Positions 1 to 13,118 of a stretch of 64,000 bases of DNA are shown here, piece by piece; positions within the stretch are counted from its first letter, which is position 1; the number at the start of each line of letters is the position of its first letter. The notes under the pieces were generated by a model that made no database searches, had not been told where the DNA came from, and worked only from the letters and a program-made list of their open reading frames with translations. The stretch comes from Rostratula benghalensis (taxonomy: Eukaryota > Chordata > Aves > Charadriiformes > Rostratulidae), in assembly GCA_013399305.1 (NCBI GenBank), contig VXAI01000089.1, positions 1,970,550 through 2,034,549 of the forward strand, given 5' to 3'. Both the position numbers and the translations under genes were made by a program.

Positions 1-2551
1 TTATTGTTGAAATAATTGGTCTAGCTCTGGAAAAGAGACGTTTTCATGATCTTTCCAGGAGAAACAAAGGAGGAAACTCATGGATTACACTGGTTTTGAG
101 ATGTTCTGCTAAATGTTGTTGAGTTAGAGTTTTAGATTGGTTTCTGGTGAGTAGTTGAATATCTTGGAACTTCTCCAAATCAAACAGAAAATGAGATCTC
201 TTAAGAGGCCCAACATACCTCCCACATTTCTAAAAGTGACCAGTCATGGCTTTTTCTTCCCTGCTGGTTTCTTATTCTGTATCTGCAGCCGAGGAGGGCA
301 ACTGCATTGCAGTTGAAGACAAATCTGAAACAGAACATGACTTTCATAAAACCTTATTTTAGGCATCTCTATCTCTGAATCTATCCAGCCACTGCATTTA
401 ATTAACTGTGGAGGACACGCTTTGAACAGAAGGCCTGATTTTTTCTGTATCTTGTAATTTTCACTGCCTTTTCAGTGATCCACGTAGAGTTTAGCCCTCA
501 TGCAACAGGACTAATGTAGCCATGGAGCAAGTGGCTTCTTTTGTTGTGTTTATAGTGGTCACAATCTTACTCTTTCAGGAGCAAACTACCAAACTCTCAT
601 AAATTCTAAAATATAAGCTCCCTGTGTTCCTGATTTCACAAGATATTTCCATGTGTACCACACTTTAAGCATAGAAGTTTTTGTGAAGAAAGCAGTAATA
701 TTATTCAAATAAATACATTATTTTACAATAGGTCACTCTCCCTTTTTTGGAGGTCTTCATGTGACACATTCTACTTTCTTTGTCTTTGTCCTTCACACCT
801 AAGGAAAATCATTTAATAGCCAGCTCAGCAGGCAAATTTGTAGAACTTATTCTAGCGATAACTTAATTGGGTGAGGACTAAGGACAATAGGACAGAACTA
901 ATCAAAGCTATCAAACAAATGTACTTTTTAAATAGTAAATGATCTGTCCTGATCAGTATTCCTTTTCATGTTTTTGTAGCTTTTAATTTAATAAACACCT
1001 TGCTTATTCCAATAATACAAAGGTTTCACCCCAAAACATATGCTCTCCTCATTTCTATTGTTTTTATTTGTACAACTTAATGGTGCTGAAAGGAGAAAAC
1101 CAATGAGGAAGGAAGAGGAAGAAAAAGAAGCTGTGAAAAATTACTCTGACAAATGTTGTTTACATCTCTTATAAAGCATGAAGTACATATACTTAAACAA
1201 TGTTCCTACAGTATCACAGACAGCATCCTCTTTCAATCAATTTCACCTAAGTTTGTACGCCTGGCAATAATAAGCTAAATCCATTGAAAAGTGTAGAATT
1301 ACTGATGTTTACCTGCAGTATGAATAGCAAAATGTAGTCCTGAGATGAGAAAAAACAGAGGTTATTTGGTTATTTTCTATTACAAAGTGAACAGATGTTA
1401 ATTTTAATGCATTATTTTCTAACAATCCATGTATTTGACATTTTCATGCTGCTAAATGAGTAAAATCAAAATGAGAGACGAAAACCAATGGAACACCTTC
1501 TTAGCATTAGGTAACTGAGTAATTTCAATTCTGGGTCATCCATTCAGGACTTTGAGGAGTGCAGATGTTTTATTTTCCAGTGCTGGACAATAACCATGTG
1601 GTGAACGTCAATCGCTCCATGTTTATGAAATGGTATCTGGGTTTAATTTCTGCTGTCTGTCAATTGGAGGCTTTGATCTTGGCCCGGAATTTTTTTTTTT
1701 CCACTTCACTCTAAGTGACTAGAGGCTACTGCTGTCACTGACTCTTCAATTTCTGATTTCACTTTGCCAAGATGTAAAAGATTTATTTACAGGAATTCTC
1801 TCAAATATGATCCTTAACTGCATTTTTTCTCTTCTACCCTCAAGGTATTTTGTAGTGAGTTGTTGTAGGATTAACCTGAAGTGAAGTACCCAGCATCACG
1901 CAGAATGGTACAGTGTCTATGTGAACAAACAGATGTATTTAAGCAAAAAAGTTCAGTCTTAATAACTAATTGCAGCTGGGACTTTAATACACTCTTCTTT
2001 TTTGAATCAAACTGAAATTCTTGGTGATATGTGTTAAAAATTACTGTTTAAATTTCGGATGATCAAGTTACATAGATTAAAGTAATGGATACCAGACTCT
2101 GCATCAATACAGTTATAAATATGGATGAAATGAATGTACATTACACACTGTTATAAATCTGTGTGTTCAAGGAAAAGCATATATCTCCATCACCTTTTCC
2201 TTCTTGGGATATGAGGGGTATGGGTATATTTACAGTATTTCCAACGAAATTATGAGTTGGAGTAATTTGCTCTGAAAAACTTCTGGATTTTTACAAGCAC
2301 TTGAGCAGCATTTTATTTACAATGGCATATCATTAAACACACAAAGTAATGTGTGCTGGAAAGAGCCATGTGACTTTCCAGACACAAAGACAAGCAGGAT
2401 CATGGTGCGTTCAGAGACATTTCTAAGTATGTATGCTGTTTGTAGAGGGTTCTGCCCCTGCAGACATTTGCCAGGTGTGGCATAACCATGTCTCTTTTCA
2501 CTATTTCCTTTCAGTGCCTGTCAGCATGCAGCTAAACAGTGGCAAATAAGA
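1..2551. other. Unique AT-rich noncoding sequence
   Basis: No open frame of useful length and no recognisable repeat family is visible on either strand. The stretch contains a purine-rich run at about 1091-1135 and a T11 run at 1690-1700. Scattered AATAAA-type hexamers are no more than AT-rich background. I see nothing that supports a gene. Confidence 0.6.
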
Positions 2552-2650
2552 GGATGTGGTGAAGCACTATGGTTAGGGGAAGAAGTCTGATTCTAATCTA
2601 TGATAAACCACTAGCTCTCTGTGTGCTACTAGGGAAAGTCACAGAAATGT
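2552..2650 (+). repeat. Probable MIR-type SINE relic
   Basis: The text follows the order of a MIR element in plus orientation. There is a GTGGTGAAGCACTATGGTTAG-like head, then GTCTGATTCTAATC where MIR has its 'gactcaggttcgaatc' B-box area. Next comes CCACTAGCTCTCTGTGTG, then GGGAAAGTCACAG, matching the MIR core 'CCACTTACTAGCTGTGTGACCTTGGGCAAGTCAC'. The similarity is seen by eye, with many substitutions, as expected for an element active in early amniotes. The (GTT)n run begins where the core ends. It could instead be another CORE-SINE. Confidence 0.45.
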
Positions 2651-2667
2651 TGTTGTTGTTGTTGTTG
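2649..2667 (+). repeat. (GTT)n microsatellite
   Basis: Six uninterrupted GTT/TGT units directly follow the MIR-like core. It is a short simple repeat with no evident function. Confidence 0.9.
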
Positions 2668-3619
2668 CAGCCACAGGGACTTCAATGAATGATAGGATGC
2701 AACTCTTTAAGTCTGATCTTAAGCTAATTTGTAATGTATTTGGAGGTAGAGACCTGAGGGACCTGAGTTCCTAGTACAAATCGTAGCTCTCATCTCTCAT
2801 CTAGATAATATGCTACCCTTCCTGCTGGCTTTGAACTGGGACCTGTGCTCTCCTGTGAAGGACATTCGGAGAATCACCAGCCTGCCTCCTATCTTTAGTA
2901 ATGGTGCTCCTCATGGATTGTCACTAGTTTTCTGAAGCCAGAGAAGGTGGCCTCAGGAGTGGCAGGGGTAGATTTCCCTGCTATTTGTACAGTGAGTTCT
3001 TGGCATGATTTGCTCAAGTAATCCTAATGTAAGGAGACTAAGTTCCTTGAGACACTTTGGGAAAGGGTCTAACAGGATATTTCCATAATATGTCCTAGTT
3101 TTGGACAATGAGACAACAATGTAGGATAACTGGAATTATCATAATCATGGGGGTAGGGAGAGTGAGTGATTCTTTGTGAGTGATTTTGATCCTTCAACAC
3201 AAACAGCACTACTTAAAGATAACAAGAGCTCTCTCTATTCAGCAGATTCTGTGGAGAGCAATTAAGGAGTTTTTCTGGTGCCTGGCAGCTAGCATCTTTT
3301 TCAACAAAGATGTATAAAATCATGCCCTAACCATGAAAGTAATAACTGGCTGAAAACTGATCATGATTTTGAGCCAAACTTTCTAACATTCTCCAATGCA
3401 GAGACATCCATGTGGCAGGCAAAATGAGATCTGTTGCCAGGAAAGCACCTGTGAATTTCATCAGCTATGACATAGATCTTAATGGTGAACCTAACGCAAG
3501 GCTACATTGCAAACCTAATTTGCTTTATATGTTCAGCATTTTTAAATTGTTATATTAGCTCAATTTCACATGTTTCAGGGAGTTTTTCTCACTGAAACTG
3601 ATGCAAATTATATGCAAGT
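2668..3619. other. Noncoding sequence, possibly containing more old repeat
   Basis: No gene is visible. The text around 2745-2800 (GACCTGAGTTCCTAG, then CGTAGCTCTCATCTC) faintly resembles the B-box region of a MIR-type element, but not well enough to call. The rest is unique AT-rich sequence up to the CR1 insertion. Confidence 0.4.
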
Positions 3620-3704
3620 TTGCCTAGATCTCCATACCATCCTTATAGGTAAGCTTAGGAAGTATGGATTAGATGAATGGGTAGTGAGGTGGATTGAGGA
3701 CTGA

Positions 3705-3926
3705 GTGAAAGACAGAGCTCAGAGCGTTGTGTTTAGTAGCACAGAATCTAGTTGGAGGTTGATAACAGGTGGTATTCCCCAGGCATCAGTACCACATCCA
3801 GTCTTGTTCAACATATCCGTCAGCGACCTGGATGAGGGGACAGAGTGTACCCTCAACAAATTTGCTGAAGACACAAAAATGGGAGGGGTGGCTGACACAC
3901 CAGAAGGCCATGCCACCATACAGTGA
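3705..3926 (+). pseudogene. CR1 reverse-transcriptase fragment
   Basis: A 73-codon open remnant of CR1 ORF2 covers the RT palm. The order GIPQ, VLFN, DLDEG, F-A-E-D-T-K is that of RT domains 4-5. In the family the catalytic box is F/Y-A-D-D; here it is F-A-E-D, so an essential aspartate is replaced. The frame closes at a TGA where the element carries a small duplication. It is a remnant of a mobile element, not a host gene. Confidence 0.85.
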
Positions 3927-4349
3927 GACCTGCCACAATACAGCGAGACCTGGACAGGCTGGACATTTGGGTGGTTAGCTCTGCAGGTTAGGGGTTGACC
4001 TGCTGAAAAGCAGGTCTGTGGAGAATGACCTGGGGGTTCTGGTGAACAACAAGTTGACCATGAGCCAGCAATGATTGTGCCCTTGTGGCCAAGAAGGCCA
4101 ATGGTCTCCAGTGGTGCATTAAAAAGAGTGTGACAGGTAGGTCAAGGGAGGTTATTCTCCCCTTCTGCTCTGCCCTGGTGAGGCCACATCTGGAGTACAG
4201 TGTCCAGTTCTTGGTTTCCCCATTCAAGAAAGACAAGGTACTACTGGACAAAGTCCAGTCCAGTGAGGGTTTATGAAGTTGACAAGGGGACTGGAGCACC
4301 TCTTGTATGAGCAAAGGCTGAGACACATGAGAAGGGAGAAGAGAAGACC

Positions 4350-4385
4350 GGGGGGTGGGGGAGGAAGGGAGAGGGGAAGGGCGGG
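4350..4385 (+). repeat. G-rich tract with G-quadruplex pattern inside CR1
   Basis: Successive G runs of 6, 5, 3, 4, 3 and 3 are separated by loops of 1-4 bases, which satisfies the usual four-run G-quadruplex pattern. The tract interrupts the CR1 text between GAGAAGAGAAGACC and GGGATCTTGTAAACAC, where related copies have only a short GAGAGGGGATC. It therefore looks like a local purine expansion after insertion. Folding is a prediction only. Confidence 0.7.
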
Positions 4386-5323
4386 ATCTTGTAAACACTT
4401 ATAAATTTTTAAAAGGCAGATGTCAATATGGGGCCAGAATCTTTTCATTGGTGCCCAGCAACTGGACAAGTTGCAACAAGCACAAGCTGGAACACAAGAC
4501 ATTCCACCTGAACATGAGAATAAACTTCTTTGAGGATGGAAGAGCACTTGAACATGCTGTCCAGGGAGGCTGTGGAGTCTCCATCTCTGGAGATATTAAA
4601 AACCTGCTTCAATGTGTACCTGTCCAACCTGCTGTATGGCAGGGTGGTTGAACTAGATCTCCGAAAGTCCCTTCCAACACCTACCATTCTATAATTCTGC
4701 AAATATGGATTTCTCTCTTGTAAACCTTCTTTCTACTACTTTGTACTTCAGAAAAGTGAGACTGCTGCACTGAAAAACGCCACATTTTCAAATATATGAC
4801 AACACAATTTTTAGATCTCAATAATCGTCTCCATTTAGGTTACCCTGAGTGTAGGTCTTGAAAGAATACTGCAGTCTTCTTGGGAGTCTGAGCTGGCGCA
4901 GCAGAGGTCTGAACTACACTTACAGTTATTGGAAATTGACAATACGTACTGAAGTCAATGTATAGGTGAAGTCAATTGAATACCCAGCCTTTAAACATCT
5001 TCATGTACCTACAGGAATTAATGTAACACCACAAACTCAGTAGGTTCCTTGCAAAATACACTTTAAAAAAGGGAAGTTTGATAGAACATCAGACATAAGT
5101 AATTTTTCCATTGACAAACCTCTGACATGGCTACAGCTTCATCTCCTGTGCCCCATCTACTTTCTGGGCTCAAGGATGGCATGAAACCAGAGTGAAGATC
5201 AAGTTTCTGAATGAGGAAGGTCAACCAAGATTAAAATATTGATTAAAATATTATCACAGCACCCTGCCCCCGTGCTTTGTCCTGGCACCAGGCTGATGGA
5301 AAGCAGCAAGAAGCTCCTGACAT

Positions 5324-5342
5324 AGGGTTGGGTTAGGGTTAG
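5324..5342 (+). repeat. Short telomere-like motif
   Basis: The bases read AGGGTTGGGTTAGGGTTAG, two to three TTAGGG-like units with one deletion. This is far too short for an interstitial telomere array and could arise by chance. Confidence 0.4.
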
Positions 5343-8300
5343 CAGATGAACACAGGGCTGGCCTAGAGAAGCTGTCTGTGTGCTAGGATCTGAGTATGCC
5401 CTGCTTAGGACAGAGGTAGTGGCAGCGGGTCACTGTATCCCACTCCTGCTGTCTTTTTCTTTTCCACAGAGACTTGCACTTCCCCACATCTCCTGTAGGT
5501 ATGTGGGAGTGGGATGGAGCTGCATGGGCTTGAAAATTGAGGTTTGGCCTGCCTGTCATTCCCCATATTTAGTTCTCAAATACATTATAGAAACCATTGT
5601 GCTTTCATTCACTTTGAAATCTGCAGTCCCTCTCACATATCCTTGTCCTAACTAACACTGCCTTTGTCTCAGACTCTGTCTAGCCTCTCACTAAATCAAC
5701 CTGTCCCTTGCACTCATCCCAGCAGGACTAGGTTGACCCCAAGGCAGCAGGCTGAATAGCATGCTGTGATGAACAGCCACCTACCAGCATTCTTTGGCTT
5801 CTGTGGCTTGTGCTGCTTTGGAGACTGCAAACCTTCAGTGCCCAAACACCACAGAAATTGCTTTTACTGAGGACCAGAAACTTCTGCTTGAAATTCAGCT
5901 CACAGATTTAGCCAAGGGTATCAAAGGTGGTCAATGGAAGACACGTATAAAAAAAATTAAGCAGACTCAAGTCTAGCGAAGCGTTCTTTTCAGTCCAAAC
6001 CCTTATACTTCTGTGGCATCCCTCCTGGTTTACATTAGAGAGAAGAGGTGCACCGCTTTGCCATGTCCAACCAAGAGTTTACCAAGAAATGAGAAATATC
6101 CCTCATATCAAAAGTTTTAGCTTGAGAAACCCTGTGCTGAGTATAGGGGAATCTTGTCTTTCACTGAAGCTTTTCAACACAGGTAGACCATCTAGAGAAA
6201 ACAAGATTCACTCAATTCACAACTGAAGGTCAACATCCATGTAGAGACCTAAACGGTCCATGAAGACAGATCTGCCCTCCAGGTTCATGTTCCGCCCAAG
6301 CTGTTTCCAGGCAGTCATGGGCTGAGCCACAGAAGGGGCTCAAAAGGCTGCTGGAGAAGTAAACAGCAGCTGCTGTGCCATCCCAGCATAGTCCCAAGGC
6401 CACCATCAAGTGCCATGAAGGGGCCAGGCCCAGGGAGGGGGCTAACCACACCACATCCAAGTCCCTGGGTAGCTGCCCCAAACTTACCTCCATCAGAGCA
6501 CAGTGCGGATGCTTCAGACTACAGTCCAGCTGAGCGCAACCACACTGACAAAAGAAAGTTATCACAGCGTTCAGCATGCCTAAGCCCACTCTTAACTCTG
6601 TAATTCACAACATGGTCAGAGACACACAGGGATGTGAACAGGAGATGATCAGCTTCCATAGAGCAGCTGGATTTTCAGGTGTCTCCAGTGCCCATTCCGA
6701 GAGACAGAGCACCTAAAATGTTGGCTTCTTGATAGAGATGTCAGATTTGGGTGCCAGCTGAATGGATTATTTGCCACTTTACATCAACCCATTTAAGGTG
6801 GCTCTATAAATTATGATTGCAGAAAGAAGAAACATACTTCTCAAAGTACATGCCTTGATCAGGTACCAGCAGCACAGGCACTATCTGTGCCACTTCTCCA
6901 TGGGATGACGCTCACAGCTGAAACACAAAGCAGCAGCTGTCCCTAACTCTGATGTCAGAGTCTGATTGAGTATCTGACTAATCTTTGGATGTGCCAAATT
7001 TTTTTCAAATTAGTATTGAGTAAGCCACTAGACATAAAGAGAAATTTCCTGGATTGTTTATTGTTTTTGTGACTGGTTCCTTCGTGCAAGTAATTGGCTT
7101 TTTACTCCCTGAGAATTATTGTCAAACATCATGGCTACCCTGAAAACACTAAAAAGGCCAGACTAAACCCCAAAATTTTACATTTTGAGCCATTTCCTGA
7201 GGAAGATGATGAAATTTTTCAATGTCAGGAATATGATCAGTCCTCTGCATTGTTGACAATTTCTGCTGCATCCCCAGCAAATAAAAAAACAGGATGGTAC
7301 ACCTGAAGGAAGAGGAGAGATGGCTTAATGGGTGGTAACACTATCTTTGTGGCTACCTTACCAATGCTGTGAGATCAAATTTTCAGTGCCTCAGTGCTTC
7401 TCACTGTTCCTCAAGTCTGTTTCCTCAGCACAACATGCATTCAGATGACAGTAGATTGTATGATGTATCAGCAAGGCAGTTTACTTATTTCATCTCTTGC
7501 AAGTCCTTTCATGACAAAACCACAATTTCTACCAAACCCTGAGAAGATTGCCTATTTTTTGCAGAAATTACCTCAGCTGTAACAGTCTTCTCTCAGATTT
7601 TTGCCACATACCTGCAGGGGAGCAGGTGACATTGCTGTCCCCTCTGCAGAGGTGCTAGCCAGTAAGGTTCTCAAAACCATAGATGAGCTGGTCTCCAGTG
7701 CTGACTCTCCAAGAGGCTCATCCATCCCCATGATGAAGAGTAGCTCCCTCCAAGCAACAACTGTCACTGGCTCACAAGAGATGAAGCTTTGACATTTCTG
7801 TTGCCCATTTCCATCTTTCATTTCAATAATCTCTGTTGAGCAATGTTGTCCCTCTTTCTTCATGCCCCATGCCCTTCCTGACACAAATGTACTTCTCGCA
7901 CATGTAGATTTATCTCAAATCCCCGAATACCTTAGTGCCACAAAATAGAGCACATCTAGGATCTAGAAAACTAGAGTAGCAAGTACTGCACCAGGAGCTG
8001 GGATATGGCATGTTATCCATCCTAGCTATTTGCTTGGAGGAATTCATCTCCATGGAGTCACAATTTAGTTCATTGTCTGCTGTTGGAGCAAGGAGGAATT
8101 CTGGCAAACCACTACAGAGACAGAAGGTTTTAACATCCAATGGCCAAAAAAAACCTTATCCCTCTCTTGTTCTGCATATATTATAATCTTCTGTTTCTGT
8201 TTTCTTATTAAATATAAACCACTCTGTGTGATTGCTTATATATTAATGCACACTATAAAATATGCTTGAGCTAAGGCCTGTGGGAGAACTCTTATAATAA

Positions 8301-9554
8301 CATTACACAAGTGATAATTTTTTTCTCTAGTGTTTAAAAATAGTGAATCTAAATTCTTAATGTGAAAGGATATTTAAGTTGGCTCCCTGGAAGGATTTAT
8401 TTATTTTTATTAGTATCCCAGAACACTTTGCACTGAAGGCACCCTTGTGGTCAATATTTTGGTGTTGCTCAACAGTATTTTTATTTCTTTTCTATCAGCT
8501 TTCGGACTGCTCTGCAGCCACTCTGCAGGCTAGGCTCTGACAAAGTTATAATAGGTGCTTATTGGTTGAGATTAATTTTAAAAATCACTTGATAATTCTG
8601 TCACTGAGTCTGTGAAGTCAGACTATCACCAAGCAGCCAGCAACTCACTACTGAGGAGGTTTTACTCAAATTGGCCGACACCGTGTTATTAGCAAAAAAT
8701 GAAACTGGAGCATAGCTGCTTTAGAGGCTCTTTCCAGGGTGGTCTGGTCTGGCTGAGGTTAATGTAATTTATTCCATGAATACCGATTAACCTTTTGGAA
8801 GAAACCATGGGAAGGGAGGGCATAGATCTGGTCCCTTTATCCTGTACATATCTCTCTACCCTGAGTGCACATTACAAATTTAAGAGTGATCCAGTTATCA
8901 AATTCAAATCCAAGAGCCAAATACCCTGGACCAGCAACACTTTAAATATCTGTTTGATGTACAGTTGCTTCCAAAGCTCAGCTTGCATGTTTTGCTGAAG
9001 ATTTGGGTAGGATATTGGCATCCATTCCTGCTCAATGATGATATCAAGGGTGATCCTTCAATGTCAGGTAACTTAGAAGTTTGGGTATTTTGAATCTCTG
9101 AAGGTTAAGAAGAGCTTTCAGGATGTCAAAAGAAAATCCTAAGAGTCAGAAACGGGGAACAAGCCGTATCAGACTGGATCACCAGGTAGAAATAGCCCAG
9201 TCTTACAGTCTCGAACATACAAATATATAAGCATGCATCACAGATGACTCAACAAAGGCGTACTGTAAAACAGGACACTTTGATTCAACTTCTACTCCTT
9301 TTAATGTTTTTAACAGTTCATTTAACAGCCTGACTCAAGATATCCTATACAAAGTGCCATGCAGCAGCTTTCTGAGTGTCAGTTCATCATTCAGAATTTA
9401 TATCTCAAAAGGGAGAAAATCTAGTTTCTAATTTTTCCATGCCTCAGTCTCTCGCTTGTAAGCTGCAAATCCCTATAATTACTAGTCTTCCATAGCAGTT
9501 TAATATTTTCACATTGAAAGCAGTGTACAGTTCCTAGGCAGTTGAGGTAGCCAT

Positions 9555-9607
9555 TAGATACACATACACACAAATGTACAAATGTATACACATATAACAC
9601 ACACACT
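9555..9607. repeat. Degenerate (CA/TA)n-rich stretch
   Basis: Interrupted runs of ACACATACACACA and TATACACATATAACACACACAC form a low-complexity alternating purine-pyrimidine region. It is a decayed dinucleotide microsatellite. Confidence 0.65.
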
Positions 9608-12600
9608 GAGAAAGGGGTAAGAAGTCTGCTGATAAGAAAAAGGGGAAAATTTCACTCAAAACCCACCTTTTTGTTTCAATCAGAGGTAAGTTGAGTGTAG
9701 TCTGTTCCACAGAAATAATGAAACATCTTTTTCAGTGTGCCCAATAGGGCATATATTTTTGGACATGAAGTCACAATGATCTGTGCCAACAGCAAGACTG
9801 AAGCAATCAAAATGTAAAAGTATTGGTGGTGACCCTGGAGAGAAGAGCACTTACCATTGTAAGCAAACCAACAAAAATATTCTGCCCAGTAATGCATACA
9901 ATAAGTAAAATCATACCAACAAGGGTGGATGTTTGAACTACCCAGAGCTGCATTCTACATACTAGCAACAAAGACATTAATCAAAGCATACCTGCATAAA
10001 CGTGAACTCAGTGAGAAGATCACAATACAAGGGTACCACACACATACAAAGAAAGAAAAGGTTGTCATAAACACAATAGATAGGGTTGTTAGGTAGTATG
10101 TTATTGTTTATCTGTGGTGTTTTATTGCATCCTTTCAAGTCCTTTACATTAATCTCATTCTACAAAGAGTTCATAGTTGCCACATATCTGAAAATATCAG
10201 CAATACTACGAGTATGAAGCTGGATCTGGAGAGCAGTCTAGACTCTCTGCTTTTTAAAAATGAAGTCAGCGTCCTGATATATAACTCTTATGCCTCAATG
10301 TTGGTGGGAGTTACAGGAGAAACTGTGGGATCCTCTCCCAAGTCAGTCAGTCGAGTAGAAAGATCTATTAGCTGCTTTGAAAGTTGCAAAAGCACAAGCA
10401 TCACTTAAAAGGCATTTCCATAACCCAACCTCCTGTTGTTTCTCTGCCCATGTCATAAACACAAGTTCATTTCCTCTCCTGGATGCAGACACTCAGAACA
10501 AGATGGTTTTCATCTTCTACACAATGGCTGTCAGGTGACTCCCAAAAAGGCCAGTCCCACCACTCCTACTTGTTAACTGAAAGGGTATAGAATGCTGCTG
10601 TAGCCTCTGCTGCTACTCAGAGACAGTAAGTTCTTCTTCCTTAATGACCTGTTGACTTCATTCAGTGACCACACATGAATGAAGAGTATTTTGCAACACC
10701 TGGTTGCCAGCAAAATAGGATGAGGAAGGCAAGAAGGAAGAAAATATGCCTGAAAGCCTGCATGCAACCAAATAACAACTTCAGCATTTCAGAGTGGAAG
10801 TGTACTTAACAGCTGTCATATTAAGAGGGCTGACAGAGGTCAGGACTGAGCTGTGACTTGGGCAGGAGCACAGAGGAGGATCTATCAGGACATGCTATGT
10901 AAGTGTTCCCTCTCCTTGCTCCACTGGTTACTGCCATAGTCATCAGCTCTTAAGTTATCAGTTGGCCTCTACTAAGGATTCAGGATCTGCAGTCTCCTAA
11001 ATGCAGGTTATGTCCATAGTACCAGTGGTTGACACGAGCTGCTATTTTGTGTGACACTTTCTTTTGCATTCAGATACAACTGTCATTGTCCACAACTAGT
11101 GCATGGCATTTGAAGTTAAATGACTTTCTTAATTACCTGCTGTTAGTTAAAAATCTACTAATAGGAGCAGAAATAGCTCAAGGGTAGTTTCAGGGTTCTT
11201 TTGAACCACAAAAGTGGAGGAATCTCCTATATTCTGGCTTTGGCCAGAGAAGCCGTTTCAAAGACAATACAAGGGATTTTAGTGGCTTCTAATAAGCGCT
11301 GACTGTTGAAGTCCAGCATCAATGACAGGAAATAGCAGGAAACAGAAGCACCAAGTCAGCACTACCAGCTAACCACATTTTGATAGCACATGCAGGAATT
11401 TAAAGGCCTCATCCTTAACTAGAGCACAGAGAACTAAATCCACCTTCACCTGATTTTTTGTGCATGTTTAACATCATAAGCCTTAAACTTAGATTCATTT
11501 AGACATACTGATTCATTAAGCGGCCCATGACCTTAACAAATTTAGATTACCAGGAAGGGGTAGTTTATACCATCCTCTTAGTCATAGAAATGACTCATGA
11601 TATCCACCCACACTAAACTTTGTTCGATCTCTCCAAGTATGCCAGGGTTTGTCAGCCTTTCAAAAATGGAGTTCTTTGATTCCCTCAATGGGAGAAGGAC
11701 ATCAAGGAAGTCTAGTTGCAAGAACATGCTCCCTGTGCAACAGATAAAACAATAACAGTGACCTTGAGAAGCTGAGGCCTTGTTTTCTTCAAGAACATGA
11801 TGTACTGCTGGAGGTGTCTCACATGAACTGAAGTGAGGTAAAAGTGCAGGAGTGGGGAGAAGGGCTTGTTCTCTTCTCACAAGCTGCCAGACTGCTTCCT
11901 TGGGAAAACACGCTTAGAGGAGTTTCCACACACAGTGAGCCTCAGAGAGAATATAGGGATTTTGTTTTATTTCTGAGCACTTGGTTACATTCAAAGGAAA
12001 AAAAGTACTGAAGCAAACATAAAAATAAGAAGAACAAGATGAATTCCAAATAAAAAACACCTACATATTTGCTTTCCTGCCTACCTTAGGGACTCTGGTA
12101 ACTATTTTTGGAGACAAATACTTAACAGAGACATATAAAGCTATTTTAGTAACACATAGCTTTAGGCAGAAGGGCAAAACCACTCAGACCAGCCATAACT
12201 TGAGGCTGACAGAGGCTTGAAAACTACAACTTGACAGTCTTTCCAGATGACCAGGAATTCCTAGAAGGACATTTAAAATTCTGTTATAAATCACAGGACA
12301 CACTGAAACCCTAAGATATTACTCCTTTGGAGAATGAGATCATCGCAAGTAAGAAAAGCTCCACTCAAGATAGTTTGGTAAAGAACCTCTTTTCTTCTAT
12401 CTCTCTTTTTATGTGTGTGCATACTACTTTAAAAAAAAGCTGTTAGCATCCCCAAATACAGCCCTAGCAAAGAGTTTGACTGGTAGAAGAGTTTGTCTCA
12501 ATATATTATTCAGTGTGATGCTTTATCATATATATCCCAACCCACCAAAAGCAGCCAAGACACCATCATGAGTTCAATTTTCAGGTAGATCACATGAGAT

Positions 12601-13118
12601 TGTGGAAATGGCCAGTCTTACAATTGTTCCTGTTACTTTGCAAAATGAGCAGAAGACAGAGCAGCAAGAGAATGAGGGGTGGTAGACCCTCTGCATCAGG
12701 AGTCCATTAATTTGCAGCAATTTGAGGAACTGCTTTATCACCTGGCAGTTGAAGAACATTTTCAAATTCATATTAGGGAAACATTTCATTTCAATTTGAG
12801 CATTAGATAAAGACTTCAGACTCAACTTTAGTATATTTGACTATGGAGTTGGTTAGTGCTGCTGCTGTGCCACCAAATCCTCTCAATATTCTGAAGACAT
12901 TGGAGAGGTTAGAATTTGAGCAGGGCTGTTGAAAGATGTTCACTGGGAAAATCTGCATACGAAAATATGCAAATATATTAATGTTTTAATGTACTGATTT
13001 TTTCAATTAAATTATTCATGCTAAAAAGTATTTCTCATCAATTGGAAACAATATTCACTTCCTTTCAAATCAGAAGAAATTAAAATAAATATAATTCAGC
13101 TTTCCTGTTTATCTTCTC

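Larger units (their letters stand above)
3620..4699 (+). mobile_element. CR1 LINE, 5'-truncated, inactivated copy
   Basis: This is a non-LTR retrotransposon of the CR1 clade. It starts inside the reverse-transcriptase (RT) part of ORF2 and runs to the 3' end. The frame at 3705-3926 reads GIPQASV, VLFNISVSDLDEG and FAEDTKMGG, matching RT blocks around the catalytic FADD box; here the second Asp-region residue is Glu (FAED). Downstream text (CCATGAGCCAGCAATG, TGGAGTACAGTGTCCAGTTC, GTGCCCAGCAAC) follows the CR1 C-terminal region. The element ends with GAACTAGATCTCCGAAAGTC, CCTTCCAACACC and ATTCTATAATTCTG, the CR1 3' end with about one unit of its 8-bp terminal repeat. Stops and frameshifts break the ORF. 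Compared with typical CR1, about 100 bp seems to be missing near 3970-3995. A 15-bp near-tandem duplication (GAGACCTG units, about 3915-3955) and a G-rich insertion (4350-4385) are present. The copy cannot encode a working RT. Confidence 0.93.
4700..13118. other. Unique noncoding sequence up to the first gap
   Basis: No supported gene lies in these 8.4 kb. Open frames of 60-119 codons occur on both strands (for example minus 6230-6589 and minus 7573-7884). None shows a known domain, a biased residue pattern or convincing splice sites. A telomere-like motif lies at 5324-5342. A loose dinucleotide-rich stretch (CA/TA/TG mixtures) lies at about 9560-9606. Text at 4945-4976 (CTGAAGTCAATG, then GTGAAGTCAATTG) hints at another old sauropsid repeat, too short to call. 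Confidence 0.55.

Noticed and set aside
5324..5342. Interstitial telomere
   Set aside because: Only two to three imperfect TTAGGG units; too short to distinguish from chance.
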